Shown: positions 55,323-64,000 of the stretch, piece by piece | Layout: every line of letters begins with the position of its first letter | How positions within the stretch are numbered: the stretch's first letter is position 1 | Assembly: GCF_018885265.1 (NCBI RefSeq) | Contig: NZ_CP076538.1 | Coordinates: 2,640,001 to 2,704,000 of the forward strand | Length of the DNA: 64,000 bases | From: Amycolatopsis aidingensis | GTDB taxonomy: Bacteria; Actinomycetota; Actinomycetes; Mycobacteriales; Pseudonocardiaceae | Direction of reading: 5' to 3' | Notes under the pieces: model-generated | The model's input: only the letters and a program-made list of their open reading frames with translations | The model's database searches: none | Told to the model about the DNA's origin: nothing | Translations under genes and position numbers: made by a program

Positions 55323-56165
55323 GTGGCACTCACTACCTCCACCTCAACCGGACCGTCGGCCCGCGGCGGCCTGCTGCTGCGGGTGCTGCCACCCGCGCTG
55401 TACTCCGGCCGGGCCGGTGCCCTGCTGGAACGCTCCATGCTGGTGTACTCGCGGGCCTGGCTGGTGTTCGCCTCCGGGGTGCTGGAGCCGTTGTTCTACC
55501 TGTTCGCCTTCCAGATCGGCTTCGGCAAGCTGGTCACCGAGGTGGCGGGCCCCGGTGGCCAGGTGCTGAGCTACGTGTCCTTCGTCGCCCCGGCGCTGCT
55601 GGTGTCCTCGGCGATGAACGGCGCGGTCTTCGACGCGACCTTCGGGGTGTTCTTCAAGTTCCGCTGGTCCAAGCTGTACGAGGCGATGCTGTCCACCCCG
55701 GTGGGGCCGCTGGACATCGCGATCGGGGAGATCAGCTGGGCGGTGCTGCGCGGCGGGGTCTACTCGGTCGCCTTCTTCGGGGTGATGGCCGTGATGGGAC
55801 TGGTCACCTCGCCGTGGGCGCTGCTGCTGATCCCGGTTGCCGTGCTCGTCGCGTTCGCCTTCGCGGCGATCGGGATGGCCTGCGCCACCTTCCTGCGCTC
55901 GCCGTCCCAGTTCGAGTTCATCCAGCTCGCGCTGATCCCGATGTTCCTGTTTTCCACGACCTTCTTCCCGCTTTCGGTGTATCCCGACGCGCTCCAGGTC
56001 GTGGTGCAGTGCATCCCGCTGTACCACGGGGTGGAGCTGGCGCGCGGGCTGGCCGTCGGGGTGCTGGACCCGAGCATGCTCGGCCACACGGCGTACCTGC
56101 TGGCGCTGGCAGGGTTCGGGGCCTGGGCCACCGCACGCCGGATCGGCAAGCTGCTGCTGCGCTGA
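55323..56165 (+). CDS. ABC-2 type permease (DrrB-like), second
   Basis: A 280-residue permease homologous to the one just upstream: FASGVLEPLFYLFAFQIGFG, YVSFVAPALLVSSAMNGAVF, MFLFSTTFFPLSVYPDALQ and IPLYHGVELARGLA. GTG 55323 follows the previous stop directly. Two distinct permeases suggest a heterodimeric channel. Cargo unknown; drug or lipid export is typical. Confidence 0.88.
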   Translation: MALTTSTSTGPSARGGLLLRVLPPALYSGRAGALLERSMLVYSRAWLVFASGVLEPLFYLFAFQIGFGKLVTEVAGPGGQVLSYVSFVAPALLVSSAMNGAVFDATFGVFFKFRWSKLYEAMLSTPVGPLDIAIGEISWAVLRGGVYSVAFFGVMAVMGLVTSPWALLLIPVAVLVAFAFAAIGMACATFLRSPSQFEFIQLALIPMFLFSTTFFPLSVYPDALQVVVQCIPLYHGVELARGLAVGVLDPSMLGHTAYLLALAGFGAWATARRIGKLLLR

Positions 56166-56178
56166 TCCGGGTCCGGTC

Positions 56179-57603
56179 TCACGAGGCCGGACCGGAGGAG
56201 GCGAAGGCGTCCACCATGCCGTGCCCGTAGAAGCCGTTGTAGCCGCGGTACCCGGCGCAGTAGGCCTCCTGTCTGCCGTCCCCGGTGAGGTCGTAGTCGG
56301 TGGGGCAGGGGATCGGTGTGGCGTCCTCGCCGAGTTCGCGGGCCAGCGCGGTCGCGGACCGGCCCGGTGCGGCCGAGGCCATCAGCGCCGCGACACCCGC
56401 GACATGGGGCGCGGCCATCGAGGTTCCGCAGCGCGACGCGTACCCACCGGGAACGGTGGACAGCACGCAGTCGTCCCCGTCGCCGCCCGGGGCGGCGAGG
56501 TCCACCACGCCAAGGCCGTAGGAGCTGTAGCCCGCCTTCACCTCCTCGCTGGTCACCGCGGACACCGTCAGCGTGTCGCGCAGCCCGGCCGGCAGTGCCT
56601 CGCAGCCGCCGCGCCCCGGCGGTCGCCGCTGCCCGGCGCGCGGTGAAGGGGTCAGGTTGATCGCCTCGTTGGTGGCGGCGGCGATGTTCAGCGTGCCCAC
56701 GGCGTGTGCGTACTCCACGGCCCGGCCGACCGCCTCGCGCGCCACCCGCTGCCGGTCGTCGAGGCGGCAGGACAGGGACCAGGGGTCGACGAAGAAGCTG
56801 CTGTTGGTGACCGCCATGCCGTGCTCGGCGGCCCACATGAAGCCGCACACCGCGGCCGCGGGGTCCACCCGCCCGCGATCGTCGATGACCCGGATCGAGG
56901 CCAGCCGGACGCCGGGAGCCACCCCGCTGATCCCGCGGCCGTCGTCCGCCGCCGCGATGATCCCCGCCACATGCGTACCGTGCGCCGAGGTGCCCGGCCG
57001 CCACGCCGACCGCGCGGTGTCCGGTGCGCCGCTCAGACAGCCTGCGGACAGCGCGGGATCCACCGCCGCCCGCAGCTCGGGGTGGGCTGGATCGATCCCG
57101 GAGTCGAGGACGCCGACCACGACCTCCGGCGTGCCGGGGTTGACCCGCCGGGCCCAGCCCGCGTGGATCGCCTGCATGTTCCACTGCTCCGCGGTGCGGT
57201 CGGCGCGGGGAACCGAGTCCGGCCGCGTCGTTGCTACCGGCCCGCGCGGGCTTTCCGGTGGGGTCGCCGTGCGCCCGGCGGGCTGCGCGGCCAGCCGCTC
57301 GGCCTCGGCGCTGAAGGCCCGGTCCGGACCGAGGCGTTCGGCGAACCGCCGGTCCGCCGAGGTGGCGATGGCCACCCCGATCTCGGGGTAGTAGGTCGTC
57401 AGTGCACCGCAGGCCGCGGTCACCCGCCCGGCCGCCGTGCGTTCCGGAGTTGATCGGTCGAACAACACAACGTAACGTAGACTGTGCCCACTGTTACTAC
57501 AGGAAGGTTCCTCAGCGGCCTGCGCGCCGAGGGCTGTGGCCTGGCCGGACAGCACCAGGACCGCGCAGGCGAGTGCCGCGTTGGTGAGCCGCAGCACGGA
57601 CAC
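56179..57603 (-). CDS. Secreted subtilisin-like serine protease (S8)
   Basis: A 474-residue exported protease. Signal peptide at about 1-28 (LTNAALACAVLVLSGQATALG). A propeptide of about 100 residues follows. The catalytic triad is Asp167 (VLDSGID), His208 (HGTHVAG) and Ser395 (GTSMAAPHVAG). Cys residues around CGFMWAAEHG and SCRLDD may pair. GTG 57603 has GGAGGT 4 nt upstream; ATG 57615 is the alternative. It converges with the second permease, 13 bp apart. It resembles secreted actinomycete subtilisins; no C-terminal membrane anchor is present. Confidence 0.88.
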   Translation of the reverse strand: MSVLRLTNAALACAVLVLSGQATALGAQAAEEPSCSNSGHSLRYVVLFDRSTPERTAAGRVTAACGALTTYYPEIGVAIATSADRRFAERLGPDRAFSAEAERLAAQPAGRTATPPESPRGPVATTRPDSVPRADRTAEQWNMQAIHAGWARRVNPGTPEVVVGVLDSGIDPAHPELRAAVDPALSAGCLSGAPDTARSAWRPGTSAHGTHVAGIIAAADDGRGISGVAPGVRLASIRVIDDRGRVDPAAAVCGFMWAAEHGMAVTNSSFFVDPWSLSCRLDDRQRVAREAVGRAVEYAHAVGTLNIAAATNEAINLTPSPRAGQRRPPGRGGCEALPAGLRDTLTVSAVTSEEVKAGYSSYGLGVVDLAAPGGDGDDCVLSTVPGGYASRCGTSMAAPHVAGVAALMASAAPGRSATALARELGEDATPIPCPTDYDLTGDGRQEAYCAGYRGYNGFYGHGMVDAFASSGPAS

Positions 57604-57768
57604 TGGGACCTCCATCGATGGGGCGCTGGGGTGCGTCCTCTACCAGGGGTGGCCGTTGGCCGACCGCTGGTGGGCCGCTCCGAGGCGCACGGTAGCCACC
57701 TCACCGGGAGTGGACAAGCGATCCGGCAAAGTTCGCCCGGCCGGTGGTAGGTGCACGGCCACGCGGTA

Positions 57769-57808
57769 CCGAGTACCCATGGGTATGCCGCCGGTATGGG
57801 ATACTCGG
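57769..57808. promoter_or_regulatory. Inverted repeat upstream of rne
   Basis: CCGAGTACCCAT (57769-57780) pairs with ATGGGATACTCGG (57796-57808) save for one bulged A. The sequence between is GGGTATGCCGCCGGT, and ACCCATGGGT is a palindrome in itself. It lies in the 716-bp gap 57604-58319 between the S8 protease and rne, where I see no gene. It could be an operator for either divergent promoter or a folded leader. Confidence 0.45.
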
Positions 57809-58260
57809 TGACGGCTACTGGTCCGCCTGCACCACGGAAGGCGGGGTGTGCGACGGTCCAATGGCCCGGCGACGTGCCGGACGAACGCCATGACGTCGCC
57901 GCCGGGAGCACGTGACGTGCCCGGTGGCTGGACGATATGGGAGGCGGCGAGCAGCCGGGGAGTTCGGCCGGGACATCGCCGAGTGGACCTGCCACCGGGG
58001 GTGGCCGGGGATGCCCGGCTCCTGCCGTGGCGTGAACAAGGAGGGTTATGCGCAGTCCAGCCGTTCGGGCCCCGATGGGCCCGGCCAAACGTGGTTCGTG
58101 GCGGCTGGATGCTGGTGCGGTAGGCACGACCGAGGTGTACGACCCGCATCGCGCCCAACTCGAGGACTGACCAGAGGATTCCCGCCGTCGGCATACCCCG
58201 GCGGTGGACCAAAACAGGAAAGGGCCCCTGCGCGGCCGCGTCCAGCCAGCCGGTGCCGGA

Positions 58261-58277
58261 GTCGAGACGGTCTCGAC
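58261..58277 (+). promoter_or_regulatory. Perfect stem-loop in the rne leader
   Basis: GTCGAGA-CGG-TCTCGAC, a perfect 7-bp stem with a 3-nt loop, 42 nt before the RNase E start, flanked on both sides by the direct repeat CCGGTGCCGG. In E. coli, hairpins in the rne leader mediate autoregulation; a similar role here is only a suggestion. Confidence 0.45.
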
Positions 58278-58319
58278 CCGGTGCCGGGCCGGTGGACGCG
58301 CCCGGGGCGGAGGAGATGT

Positions 58320-61244
58320 ATGTCGAACGCGGAGACACCCGCCGAGAACACAGGCGGGACTACCGCCACACCCGCAGCCGGCCCGCTGGCCGACCTGCCC
58401 GCGCGGATCAGGGTGCACGCCCTCGCCAAACTGCTCGGTTCGAGTAGCAGGGAGGTGCTCGGCAAGCTGACCGAGCTGGGGGAGAGCGTGCGCAGCGCGC
58501 AGTCCAGTGTGTCGCGTGAGGTCGCCTTACGGCTCGGCGAGGCGCTCGGGGTGGGCGGCACGCCCGAGGAAACCAGCAAAACGGTGACATCGGCCACACA
58601 ACCGGTTCAGCAGGAGGCGCCCGCACCGGCCGGGAACGAGTCGCGCGAGGAGGGGTCCGCGAATCGCCCGCACGTTCCGGTGTTCGCCGCGCCCTCCCCG
58701 GTTTTCCTGCCGCCGGAGCCGGTCGTCGAGCAGCGGCCGCGGCCCGCTCCTGCTGAGGACACGCCGGCCGACCAGCAGTCCGATGAGCAGGAATCGGCCG
58801 GTACCGACGTGGACGGTGACGCCGAGGACGGCGAAGGCGATGGTGGTGCCCGCCGTCGGCGCCGCCGCGGTCGCCGCGGCCGCGGCCGGGGCAAGGGCGG
58901 CGAGGACGGCTCCGGTGAGGCCCGCGAGGACGAGGCGGGCACCGAGACCGGCGAACCGGGCGAGCCTGCCAAGACCATGGCCAAGGACGAGGCGGGCAAG
59001 AAGGACGCCGCCAAGGCCGGCAGCAAGGAAAGCGGCAAAGAAGCCAAGGACAAGAAGTCCGAGAAGTCCGACAAGAACGATAAGCCGGGCAAGAAGGACG
59101 ATAAAGACAAAAAGGACAAAGAGTCGGACGCCGACAAGGACGCCGGTGACGGGGCTGACGCCGAGGACGGCGAGGGGAGCAGGCGCCGTCGGCGGCGCAG
59201 GCGCCGCAAGGGCGGGGACGGCGATTCCTCCGACTCCGGCGAGGGCTCCACGCAGGACGATCCGCCGAACACCGTGGTGCACCTCCGCGATGGCAAGGGC
59301 GACGGCAAGGGTGAGAGCAACGACAAGCAGCGCGACGGTGTGCGCAGCGTGCGCGGTTCCACCCGGCTGGAGGCCAAGCGGCAGCGCAGGCGGGACGGCA
59401 GGGAGGCCGGCCGCCGCCGCGCGCCGATCCTGTCCGAGTCGGAGTTCCTCGCCCGCCGCGAGTCGGTCGATCGCACCATGGTCGTCGCGGAGAAGGGCGA
59501 GACAACCCAGATCGGTGTCCTGGAGGACGGGGTGCTGGTCGAGCACTTCGTGACCTCGGCGGGCAGCGGTTCGATCGTGGGCAATGTGTACCTCGGCCGG
59601 GTACAGAACGTGCTGCCCTCGATGGAGGCGGCCTTCATCGACATCGGTCGTGGCCGCAACGCCGTGCTGTACGCCGGTGAGGTCGACTGGGACGCCGCCG
59701 GGCTGGAGGGCAAGGCGCGCAAGATCGAACAGGCGCTTTCCACCGGCGACAGCGTGCTGGTGCAGGTCACCAAGGATCCGGTCGGGCACAAGGGTGCCCG
59801 GCTGACCACGCAGATCTCCCTGCCGGGCCGGTTCCTGGTGTATGTGCCGGCGGGTGGCGCCACCGGAATCTCCCGCAAGCTGCCGGAGAACGAGCGGCGC
59901 AGGCTGAAGGACATCCTCAAGCGGATCGTCCCCGAGGACGCCGGTGTGATCATTCGCACCGCATCGGAGGGCATCAGCGAGGAGGAGCTCGGCCGGGACG
60001 TGCGGCGGCTGAAGGCGCAGTGGGACGTCATCCAGGAGAAGGTGAGTTCGGCGGGTTCCGGATCGGGCAAGAAGAAGTCCGGGGCGCCCACGATGCTCTA
60101 CGAGGAGCCCGACCTGCTGGTCAAGGTGGTGCGGGACCTGTTCACCGAGGACTTCGTCAAACTGGAGGTGCAGGGCGCCACCGCGTGGGAGACGATCAAC
60201 GCCTACGTGCAGCATGTCGCGCCCGACCTCACCGAGCGGCTCAAGCGCTACACCGGCAACGGGGACGTCTTCGCCGACTACCGGATCGACGAGCAGATCA
60301 CCAAGGCGCTGGACCGCAAGGTGTGGCTGCCATCGGGTGGCTACCTGGTGATCGACCGTACCGAGGCGATGACCGTGATCGACGTGAACACCGGCAAGTT
60401 CACCGGTTCCGGCGGCAACCTGGAGGAGACGGTCACCCGCAACAACCTCGAGTCCGCCGAGGAGATCGTGCGCCAGCTGCGGCTGCGGGACATCGGCGGG
60501 ATCATCGTGATCGACTTCATCGACATGGTGCTGGAGTCCAACCGCGATCTGGTGCTGCGCAGGCTGACCGAGTGCCTCGGGCGGGACCGTACCCGGCATC
60601 AGGTCGCCGAGGTGACCTCGCTCGGCCTGGTGCAGATGACCCGCAAGCGGATCGGAACCGGCCTGCTCGAGGCCTTCTCCAGCACCTGCGAGCACTGCAA
60701 GGGCCGTGGCCTGACAGTGTCCACCGAGCCGCATCGCGGTAATGGCAACAGCCAGGGCGGCGGGCATCAGCACGGCGGCTCGCGCCGGTCCCGGGGCCGG
60801 GGCAAGGGTGGCGAGGAGTCCGCGCCCGCGGAGCAGCGCGGCGAGGCCGCATCCGGGCCGACGCCGGAGCAGCGGGAGTCGGTGGCCACCGCGGTGCAGG
60901 CCATGGCCAGCGCCTCGAAGGCGGCCGCGGCGAAGGGCCCGGACGGCGACGGGGCAGGCACGCAGGACGTCCAGGAACAGCCCGAGCAGCAGGCGCGTAA
61001 CGGTCACCACCGGGACCAGGACGTGCCGGAGGCGGCCGCCGAGCCCGTCGAGTCCGTGCGGCCGGTCGAGGCAGGCGAATCCGCCGCGACCGGGGAGTCC
61101 GCCGAGCCCGTTGAGTCCGGGGAGCATGGGGAGTCCGCCGAACCGGCCGTGCCCGCCCGTGCCCCGCGGCCCACCGGCCGCCGTACCCGGCGGGCCGCCT
61201 CGCGACCGGCTGGGCCGCCGGTCAACGCCTCGGACCAGACCTGA
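58320..61244 (+). CDS. rne: Ribonuclease E/G
   Basis: A 974-residue endoribonuclease. Residues about 28-70 (RIRVHALAKLLGSSSREVLG...) resemble the IF2_N domain. A long Arg-, Lys- and Asp/Glu-rich low-complexity region fills about 140-385, including [17 protein letters not shown] and a KDKKDKE-type stretch. The S1 RNA-binding domain follows (SIVGNVYLGRVQNVLPSMEA), then the DNase-I-like catalytic part with Asp in VIDVNTGKF and IVIDFIDM, then the Zn-link CEHCKGRG. The tail is again disordered. It initiates mRNA decay and rRNA processing. ATG 58320 has GGAGGAGA 3 nt upstream. Long charged flanks are normal for actinobacterial RNase E. Confidence 0.95.
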   Translation: MSNAETPAENTGGTTATPAAGPLADLPARIRVHALAKLLGSSSREVLGKLTELGESVRSAQSSVSREVALRLGEALGVGGTPEETSKTVTSATQPVQQEAPAPAGNESREEGSANRPHVPVFAAPSPVFLPPEPVVEQRPRPAPAEDTPADQQSDEQESAGTDVDGDAEDGEGDGGARRRRRRGRRGRGRGKGGEDGSGEAREDEAGTETGEPGEPAKTMAKDEAGKKDAAKAGSKESGKEAKDKKSEKSDKNDKPGKKDDKDKKDKESDADKDAGDGADAEDGEGSRRRRRRRRRKGGDGDSSDSGEGSTQDDPPNTVVHLRDGKGDGKGESNDKQRDGVRSVRGSTRLEAKRQRRRDGREAGRRRAPILSESEFLARRESVDRTMVVAEKGETTQIGVLEDGVLVEHFVTSAGSGSIVGNVYLGRVQNVLPSMEAAFIDIGRGRNAVLYAGEVDWDAAGLEGKARKIEQALSTGDSVLVQVTKDPVGHKGARLTTQISLPGRFLVYVPAGGATGISRKLPENERRRLKDILKRIVPEDAGVIIRTASEGISEEELGRDVRRLKAQWDVIQEKVSSAGSGSGKKKSGAPTMLYEEPDLLVKVVRDLFTEDFVKLEVQGATAWETINAYVQHVAPDLTERLKRYTGNGDVFADYRIDEQITKALDRKVWLPSGGYLVIDRTEAMTVIDVNTGKFTGSGGNLEETVTRNNLESAEEIVRQLRLRDIGGIIVIDFIDMVLESNRDLVLRRLTECLGRDRTRHQVAEVTSLGLVQMTRKRIGTGLLEAFSSTCEHCKGRGLTVSTEPHRGNGNSQGGGHQHGGSRRSRGRGKGGEESAPAEQRGEAASGPTPEQRESVATAVQAMASASKAAAAKGPDGDGAGTQDVQEQPEQQARNGHHRDQDVPEAAAEPVESVRPVEAGESAATGESAEPVESGEHGESAEPAVPARAPRPTGRRTRRAASRPAGPPVNASDQT

Positions 61245-61300
61245 TGACCAAGGACGGCGACCCCGGTGCAACGGCGGTTGCGGGCAGCACGTAAGCTGTT

Positions 61301-61329
61301 ATGTGGCCCGCCGGTAGTGCGGGCCACAT
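61301..61329 (+). promoter_or_regulatory. Hairpin in the rne-rplU spacer (possible L21 leader)
   Basis: ATGTGGCCCGC (61301-61311) pairs perfectly with GCGGGCCACAT (61319-61329), 7-nt loop, 57 bp after rne and 76 bp before rplU. It may terminate rne or be an autoregulatory leader for L21/L27; the following bases TTGCG are not a T tract. Confidence 0.5.
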
Positions 61330-61404
61330 TGCGCGACCCAGGACCGCTGGCTGCGGGCCGGTCGCACAAGCCCTCACCCATTGTCGAGTAAGCAGGAGAC
61401 TTCC

Positions 61405-61719
61405 GTGTCGGCGTACGCGATCGTCAAGACCGGCGGTAAGCAGTACAAGGTGGCCGTCGGCGACGTCGTCGAGGTCGAGAAGCTCGAGGGCGAGCCGGGC
61501 ACCGAGCACACCTTCCCCGCCGTGCTGTATGTCGATGGCGGCGAGGTCACCACGGACGCTGACGCGCTGGCGAAGGTCTCGGTCACCGGCAAGGTCGTCG
61601 AGCAGGCCAAAGGGCCCAAGATCCGCATCCACAAGTTCAAGAACAAGACCGGTTACCAGAAGCGGCAGGGTCACCGCCAGCGGTTGACCCGCGTCGAGGT
61701 CACCGGCATCAACAAGTAA
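61405..61719 (+). CDS. rplU: 50S ribosomal protein L21
   Basis: A 104-residue protein, full length for L21: [18 protein letters not shown] at the start and [16 protein letters not shown] at 73-88, the rRNA-binding end. GTG 61405 has AGGAGA 5 nt upstream. rpmA starts 14 bp later, so they are one operon. Confidence 0.98.
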   Translation: MSAYAIVKTGGKQYKVAVGDVVEVEKLEGEPGTEHTFPAVLYVDGGEVTTDADALAKVSVTGKVVEQAKGPKIRIHKFKNKTGYQKRQGHRQRLTRVEVTGINK

Positions 61720-61733
61720 GGACCTGACCAGCC

Positions 61734-61991
61734 ATGGCACACAAGAAGGGCGCGTCCAGCTCTCGCAACGGCCGTGACTCCAACCCGCAGTACCTCGGGG
61801 TGAAGCGGTTCGGTGGTCAGGTCGTCAAGGCAGGCGAAATTCTGGTCCGCCAGCGCGGCACGAAGTTCCACCCCGGTGTGAACGTCGGCCGTGGCGGCGA
61901 CGACACCTTGTTCGCGCTGTCCTCGGGTGCGGTCGAGTTCGGCCGCAAGCGTGGCCGCAAGACGGTCAACATCGTGTCGGCCGAGGCCTGA
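61734..61991 (+). CDS. rpmA: 50S ribosomal protein L27
   Basis: An 85-residue L27. It starts [20 protein letters not shown], without the cleaved N-terminal extension of Firmicutes, so the N-terminus that reaches the peptidyl transferase centre needs no processing. Followed by a strong terminator. Confidence 0.98.
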   Translation: MAHKKGASSSRNGRDSNPQYLGVKRFGGQVVKAGEILVRQRGTKFHPGVNVGRGGDDTLFALSSGAVEFGRKRGRKTVNIVSAEA

Positions 61992-62020
61992 GCCCGGCCG
62001 CTACCCACGCGAGCACCTGA

Positions 62021-62062
62021 CGAGGGGCGGGTCCGGACGCACGGTCCGGCCCGCCCCTCGTT
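62021..62062 (+). terminator. Terminator after rpmA
   Basis: CGAGGGGCGGGTCCGGA (62021-62037) pairs with TCCGGCCCGCCCCTCG (62045-62060) with one bulged T, followed by TT. A strong G+C hairpin that should end rplU-rpmA and leave obgE to its own promoter. Confidence 0.75.
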
Positions 62063-62107
62063 CACGTCGCCCGGGGTTTGTCAGAACTTTCGAAAGGTTA
62101 TGGAGAC

Positions 62108-63559
62108 ATGGCGTCCCGGTTCGTTGACCGCGCGGTAATCCATCTGGCTGCGGGCAACGGCGGGAACGGGTGCGCCTCGGTGCACCGGGAGAAGTTCAAA
62201 CCGCTCGGCGGCCCGGACGGCGGTAACGGGGGCAACGGCGGCGATGTGGTCCTGGTCGTCGACCCCGGGGTGCACACCCTGCTGGATTTCCACTTCCGTC
62301 CGCATGCCCGCGCAGGCAACGGCAAGCAGGGCCAGGGCAGTCACCGCGCGGGCGCCGCGGGGGAGCCGCTGGAGCTGCGGGTTCCGGACGGGACCGTGGT
62401 GCTCACCGAGGACGGCGAGCTGATCGCGGACCTCACCGGCCCCGGCACCCGGTTCGTCGCGGCCAAGGGCGGCCGGGGTGGGCTCGGTAACGCCGCCCTC
62501 GCCTCCCGCGCCCGCAAGGCACCGGGCTTCGCCCTGCTCGGCGAGCCAGGGGAGGCCCGCGACCTGGTGCTGGAGCTGCGGTCGGTGGCCGATGTCGGCC
62601 TACTGGGTTTTCCCTCGGCAGGCAAGTCCTCACTGATCTCGGTGCTGTCCGCGGCCCGGCCGAAGATCGCGGACTACCCGTTCACCACCCTGGTGCCCAA
62701 CCTCGGCGTCGTCACCGCGGGCGACACCGTGTTCACCATGGCCGACGTGCCCGGCCTGATCCCAGGGGCCAGCGCGGGCAAGGGCCTCGGACTGGACTTT
62801 CTCCGGCACATCGAGCGCTGCGCGGTGCTCGTGCACGTCATCGACTGCGCGACCTACGAGACTGGCAGGGACCCGGTGTCCGATATGGACGCGCTGGAGG
62901 ACGAACTGGCGCAGTACACGCCCAGCCTCGGCGGTGATCTGGCCCAGCGGCCGCGGATCGTGGTGCTGAACAAGGTGGATGTTCCCGAGGCCGCGGAGCT
63001 CGCCGAACTGGTGCGGCCCGATTTCGCCGAACGCGGGCTGCGGGTGTTCGAGGTGTCCACGGCCTCCCGGCACGGGCTGAAAGAGCTCAGCTACGCGCTG
63101 GCCGCCGTGGTCGAGGAGTACCGCGCCGAGCAGCCGCCCGCGGAACCCGCCAAGGTGGTGGTGCGGCCGGTGGCCGTGGACGACAGCGGGTTCACGGTCG
63201 AACCGGACCCGGAGGAGCCGGGCGGGTTCATCGTGCGCGGGCCGCGCCCGGAACGCTGGATCCGGCAGACCGACTTCGGCAACGACGAGGCCATCGGTTA
63301 CCTCGCCGACCGGCTCAACCGGCTCGGGGTCGAGGAGGAACTGGCCCGTCAGGGCGCGCGGCCCGGTAGCCCGGTGACCATCGGCGATCGCACCTTCGAG
63401 TGGGAGCCGTCCACTCCGGCCGGGGTCGCGGCGCGGATGTCCGGCCGGGGCACCGACGCCCGGCTGGATGAGCACGGCCGGGTCGGCGCTGCGGAGCGCA
63501 AGGAGGCCCGCAGGATGCGCCGGGAGGGTACGTCCGAAGAGGACGACGAGCGTGAGTGA
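62108..63559 (+). CDS. obgE: Obg-family GTPase
   Basis: A 483-residue GTPase tied to 50S assembly and stress. The Gly-rich Obg fold is at 1-160 ([13 protein letters not shown]). G1 is GFPSAGKSS (167-175), switch I is [10 protein letters not shown]3 is DVPGL and G4 is NKVD. A C-terminal OCT-type domain follows ([17 protein letters not shown]). The end is Arg/Glu-rich. ATG 62108 has GGAGA close upstream. Its last 8 bp overlap proB. Confidence 0.97.
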   Translation: MASRFVDRAVIHLAAGNGGNGCASVHREKFKPLGGPDGGNGGNGGDVVLVVDPGVHTLLDFHFRPHARAGNGKQGQGSHRAGAAGEPLELRVPDGTVVLTEDGELIADLTGPGTRFVAAKGGRGGLGNAALASRARKAPGFALLGEPGEARDLVLELRSVADVGLLGFPSAGKSSLISVLSAARPKIADYPFTTLVPNLGVVTAGDTVFTMADVPGLIPGASAGKGLGLDFLRHIERCAVLVHVIDCATYETGRDPVSDMDALEDELAQYTPSLGGDLAQRPRIVVLNKVDVPEAAELAELVRPDFAERGLRVFEVSTASRHGLKELSYALAAVVEEYRAEQPPAEPAKVVVRPVAVDDSGFTVEPDPEEPGGFIVRGPRPERWIRQTDFGNDEAIGYLADRLNRLGVEEELARQGARPGSPVTIGDRTFEWEPSTPAGVAARMSGRGTDARLDEHGRVGAAERKEARRMRREGTSEEDDERE

Positions 63560-64000
63560 GACCAGGCAGGCCATCGCGGCCGCGAAGCGGCTTGTGGTCA
63601 AGGTCGGTTCTTCCGCGCTCACCTCGGCAGGCGACGGTCTGGACGTGGCCAGGCTGGACGCGCTGGTGGACGCGATCGCCGCGCGGGTGGCCGCGGGCAG
63701 CCAGCTCGTGCTGGTGTCCAGCGGTGCCATCGGGGCCGGGCTCGCGCCGCTCGCGCTGGGTACCCGGCCGCGGGACCTGGCCACCCAGCAGGCCGCCGCC
63801 AGCGTCGGCCAGCTCGCGCTGGCGCACGCCTACGCCGAGTCCTTCGGCCGCTACTCGCTCACGGTCGGCCAGGTCCTGTTGACCTCCGACGATGTGGTGC
63901 GGCGCGCGCACTACCGCAATGCCGAGCGCACCTTCTCCCGGTTGCTGGCACTCGGCGCGGTGCCGGTGGTGAACGAGAACGACACCGTCGCCACCGAGGA
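63552..64000 (+). CDS. proB: Glutamate 5-kinase (partial, cut by window end)
   Basis: The first 149 codons of ProB, the first enzyme of proline synthesis, phosphorylating glutamate. [14 protein letters not shown] near residues 13-26 is the ATP phosphate loop, [13 protein letters not shown] near 53-65 is the glutamate-site loop, and the frame runs off the window at [11 protein letters not shown], the conserved Asn-Glu-Asn-Asp motif. GTG 63552 overlaps the obgE stop by 8 bp, as expected for the obg-proB pair. Confidence 0.95.
   Translation, partial: MSETRQAIAAAKRLVVKVGSSALTSAGDGLDVARLDALVDAIAARVAAGSQLVLVSSGAIGAGLAPLALGTRPRDLATQQAAASVGQLALAHAYAESFGRYSLTVGQVLLTSDDVVRRAHYRNAERTFSRLLALGAVPVVNENDTVATE

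Noticed and set aside
58527..61271. 914-codon open frame antisense to rne
   Set aside because: A by-product of high third-position G+C. It has no family features, and the plus strand has unambiguous RNase E motifs.

Overview
The window is high-G+C actinomycete chromosome. Starts are mostly GTG or ATG, with occasional TTG. Mycothiol- and F420-linked enzymes, Tat exporters, a DUF222/HNH protein and a DUF574 methyltransferase point to the Pseudonocardiaceae; the genus cannot be settled from this stretch alone. The backbone keeps, in inverted orientation, the order of Mycobacterium tuberculosis Rv2476c-Rv2439c: gdh tail, thioesterase, Rv2474c-like, aglA, glbO, HNH, ctaJ/DUF5130, pepN, Rv2466c-like, rpiB, nei, tig, clpP1, clpP2, clpX, valS, folC, DUF4233, ndk, rne, rplU, rpmA, obgE, proB.

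1-15,700 holds the gdh-to-nei half of the backbone. Added to it are a DUF305 lipoprotein, an LVIVD secreted propeller, an MscS channel, an unusual hexapeptide-repeat gene (7,915-8,262) and an MBL/ComB-like gene pair. 15,700-21,900 is accessory: a DUF1542 membrane protein, an F420-type oxidoreductase plus SnoaL-like pair behind a KstR-like box, a MarR/VOC divergon with twin operators, tRNA-Gly and tRNA-Pro, a GNAT, a HAD phosphatase and a methyltransferase. 21,900-26,224 is the proteostasis cluster tig-clpP1-clpP2-clpX.

26,250-38,400 is an accessory block between clpX and valS. It is dominated by a formate module: fdhD, an OFA-type transporter with its 41-residue small subunit, and a molybdopterin oxidoreductase. 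These are interrupted by an M14 peptidase, a DUF222/HNH gene and a GPP34 gene. 38,400-48,200 carries valS, folC, DUF4233 and ndk, interleaved with a secreted SGNH hydrolase, a TetR/P450 divergon beside a frameshifted gene remnant, and a Tat-exported PhoD.

48,200-57,600 is a secretion and transport block: an S33 peptidase, a fused phosphodiester glycosidase/metallophosphoesterase, a DrrAB-type exporter and a subtilisin. 57,600-64,000 returns to the core: a 0.7-kb leader with inverted repeats, RNase E, rplU-rpmA with a leader hairpin, obgE, and proB cut by the window end.

The most unusual features are four. One is a 13-copy GTRVTx hexapeptide gene whose nucleotide variation leaves the pentapeptide untouched. 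Another is a repeated intergenic hairpin element present at 9.3 kb and, interrupted by 37 bp, at 48.2 kb. The other two are a KstR-like operator in front of an LLM/SnoaL pair and twin MarR operators lying over two promoters.
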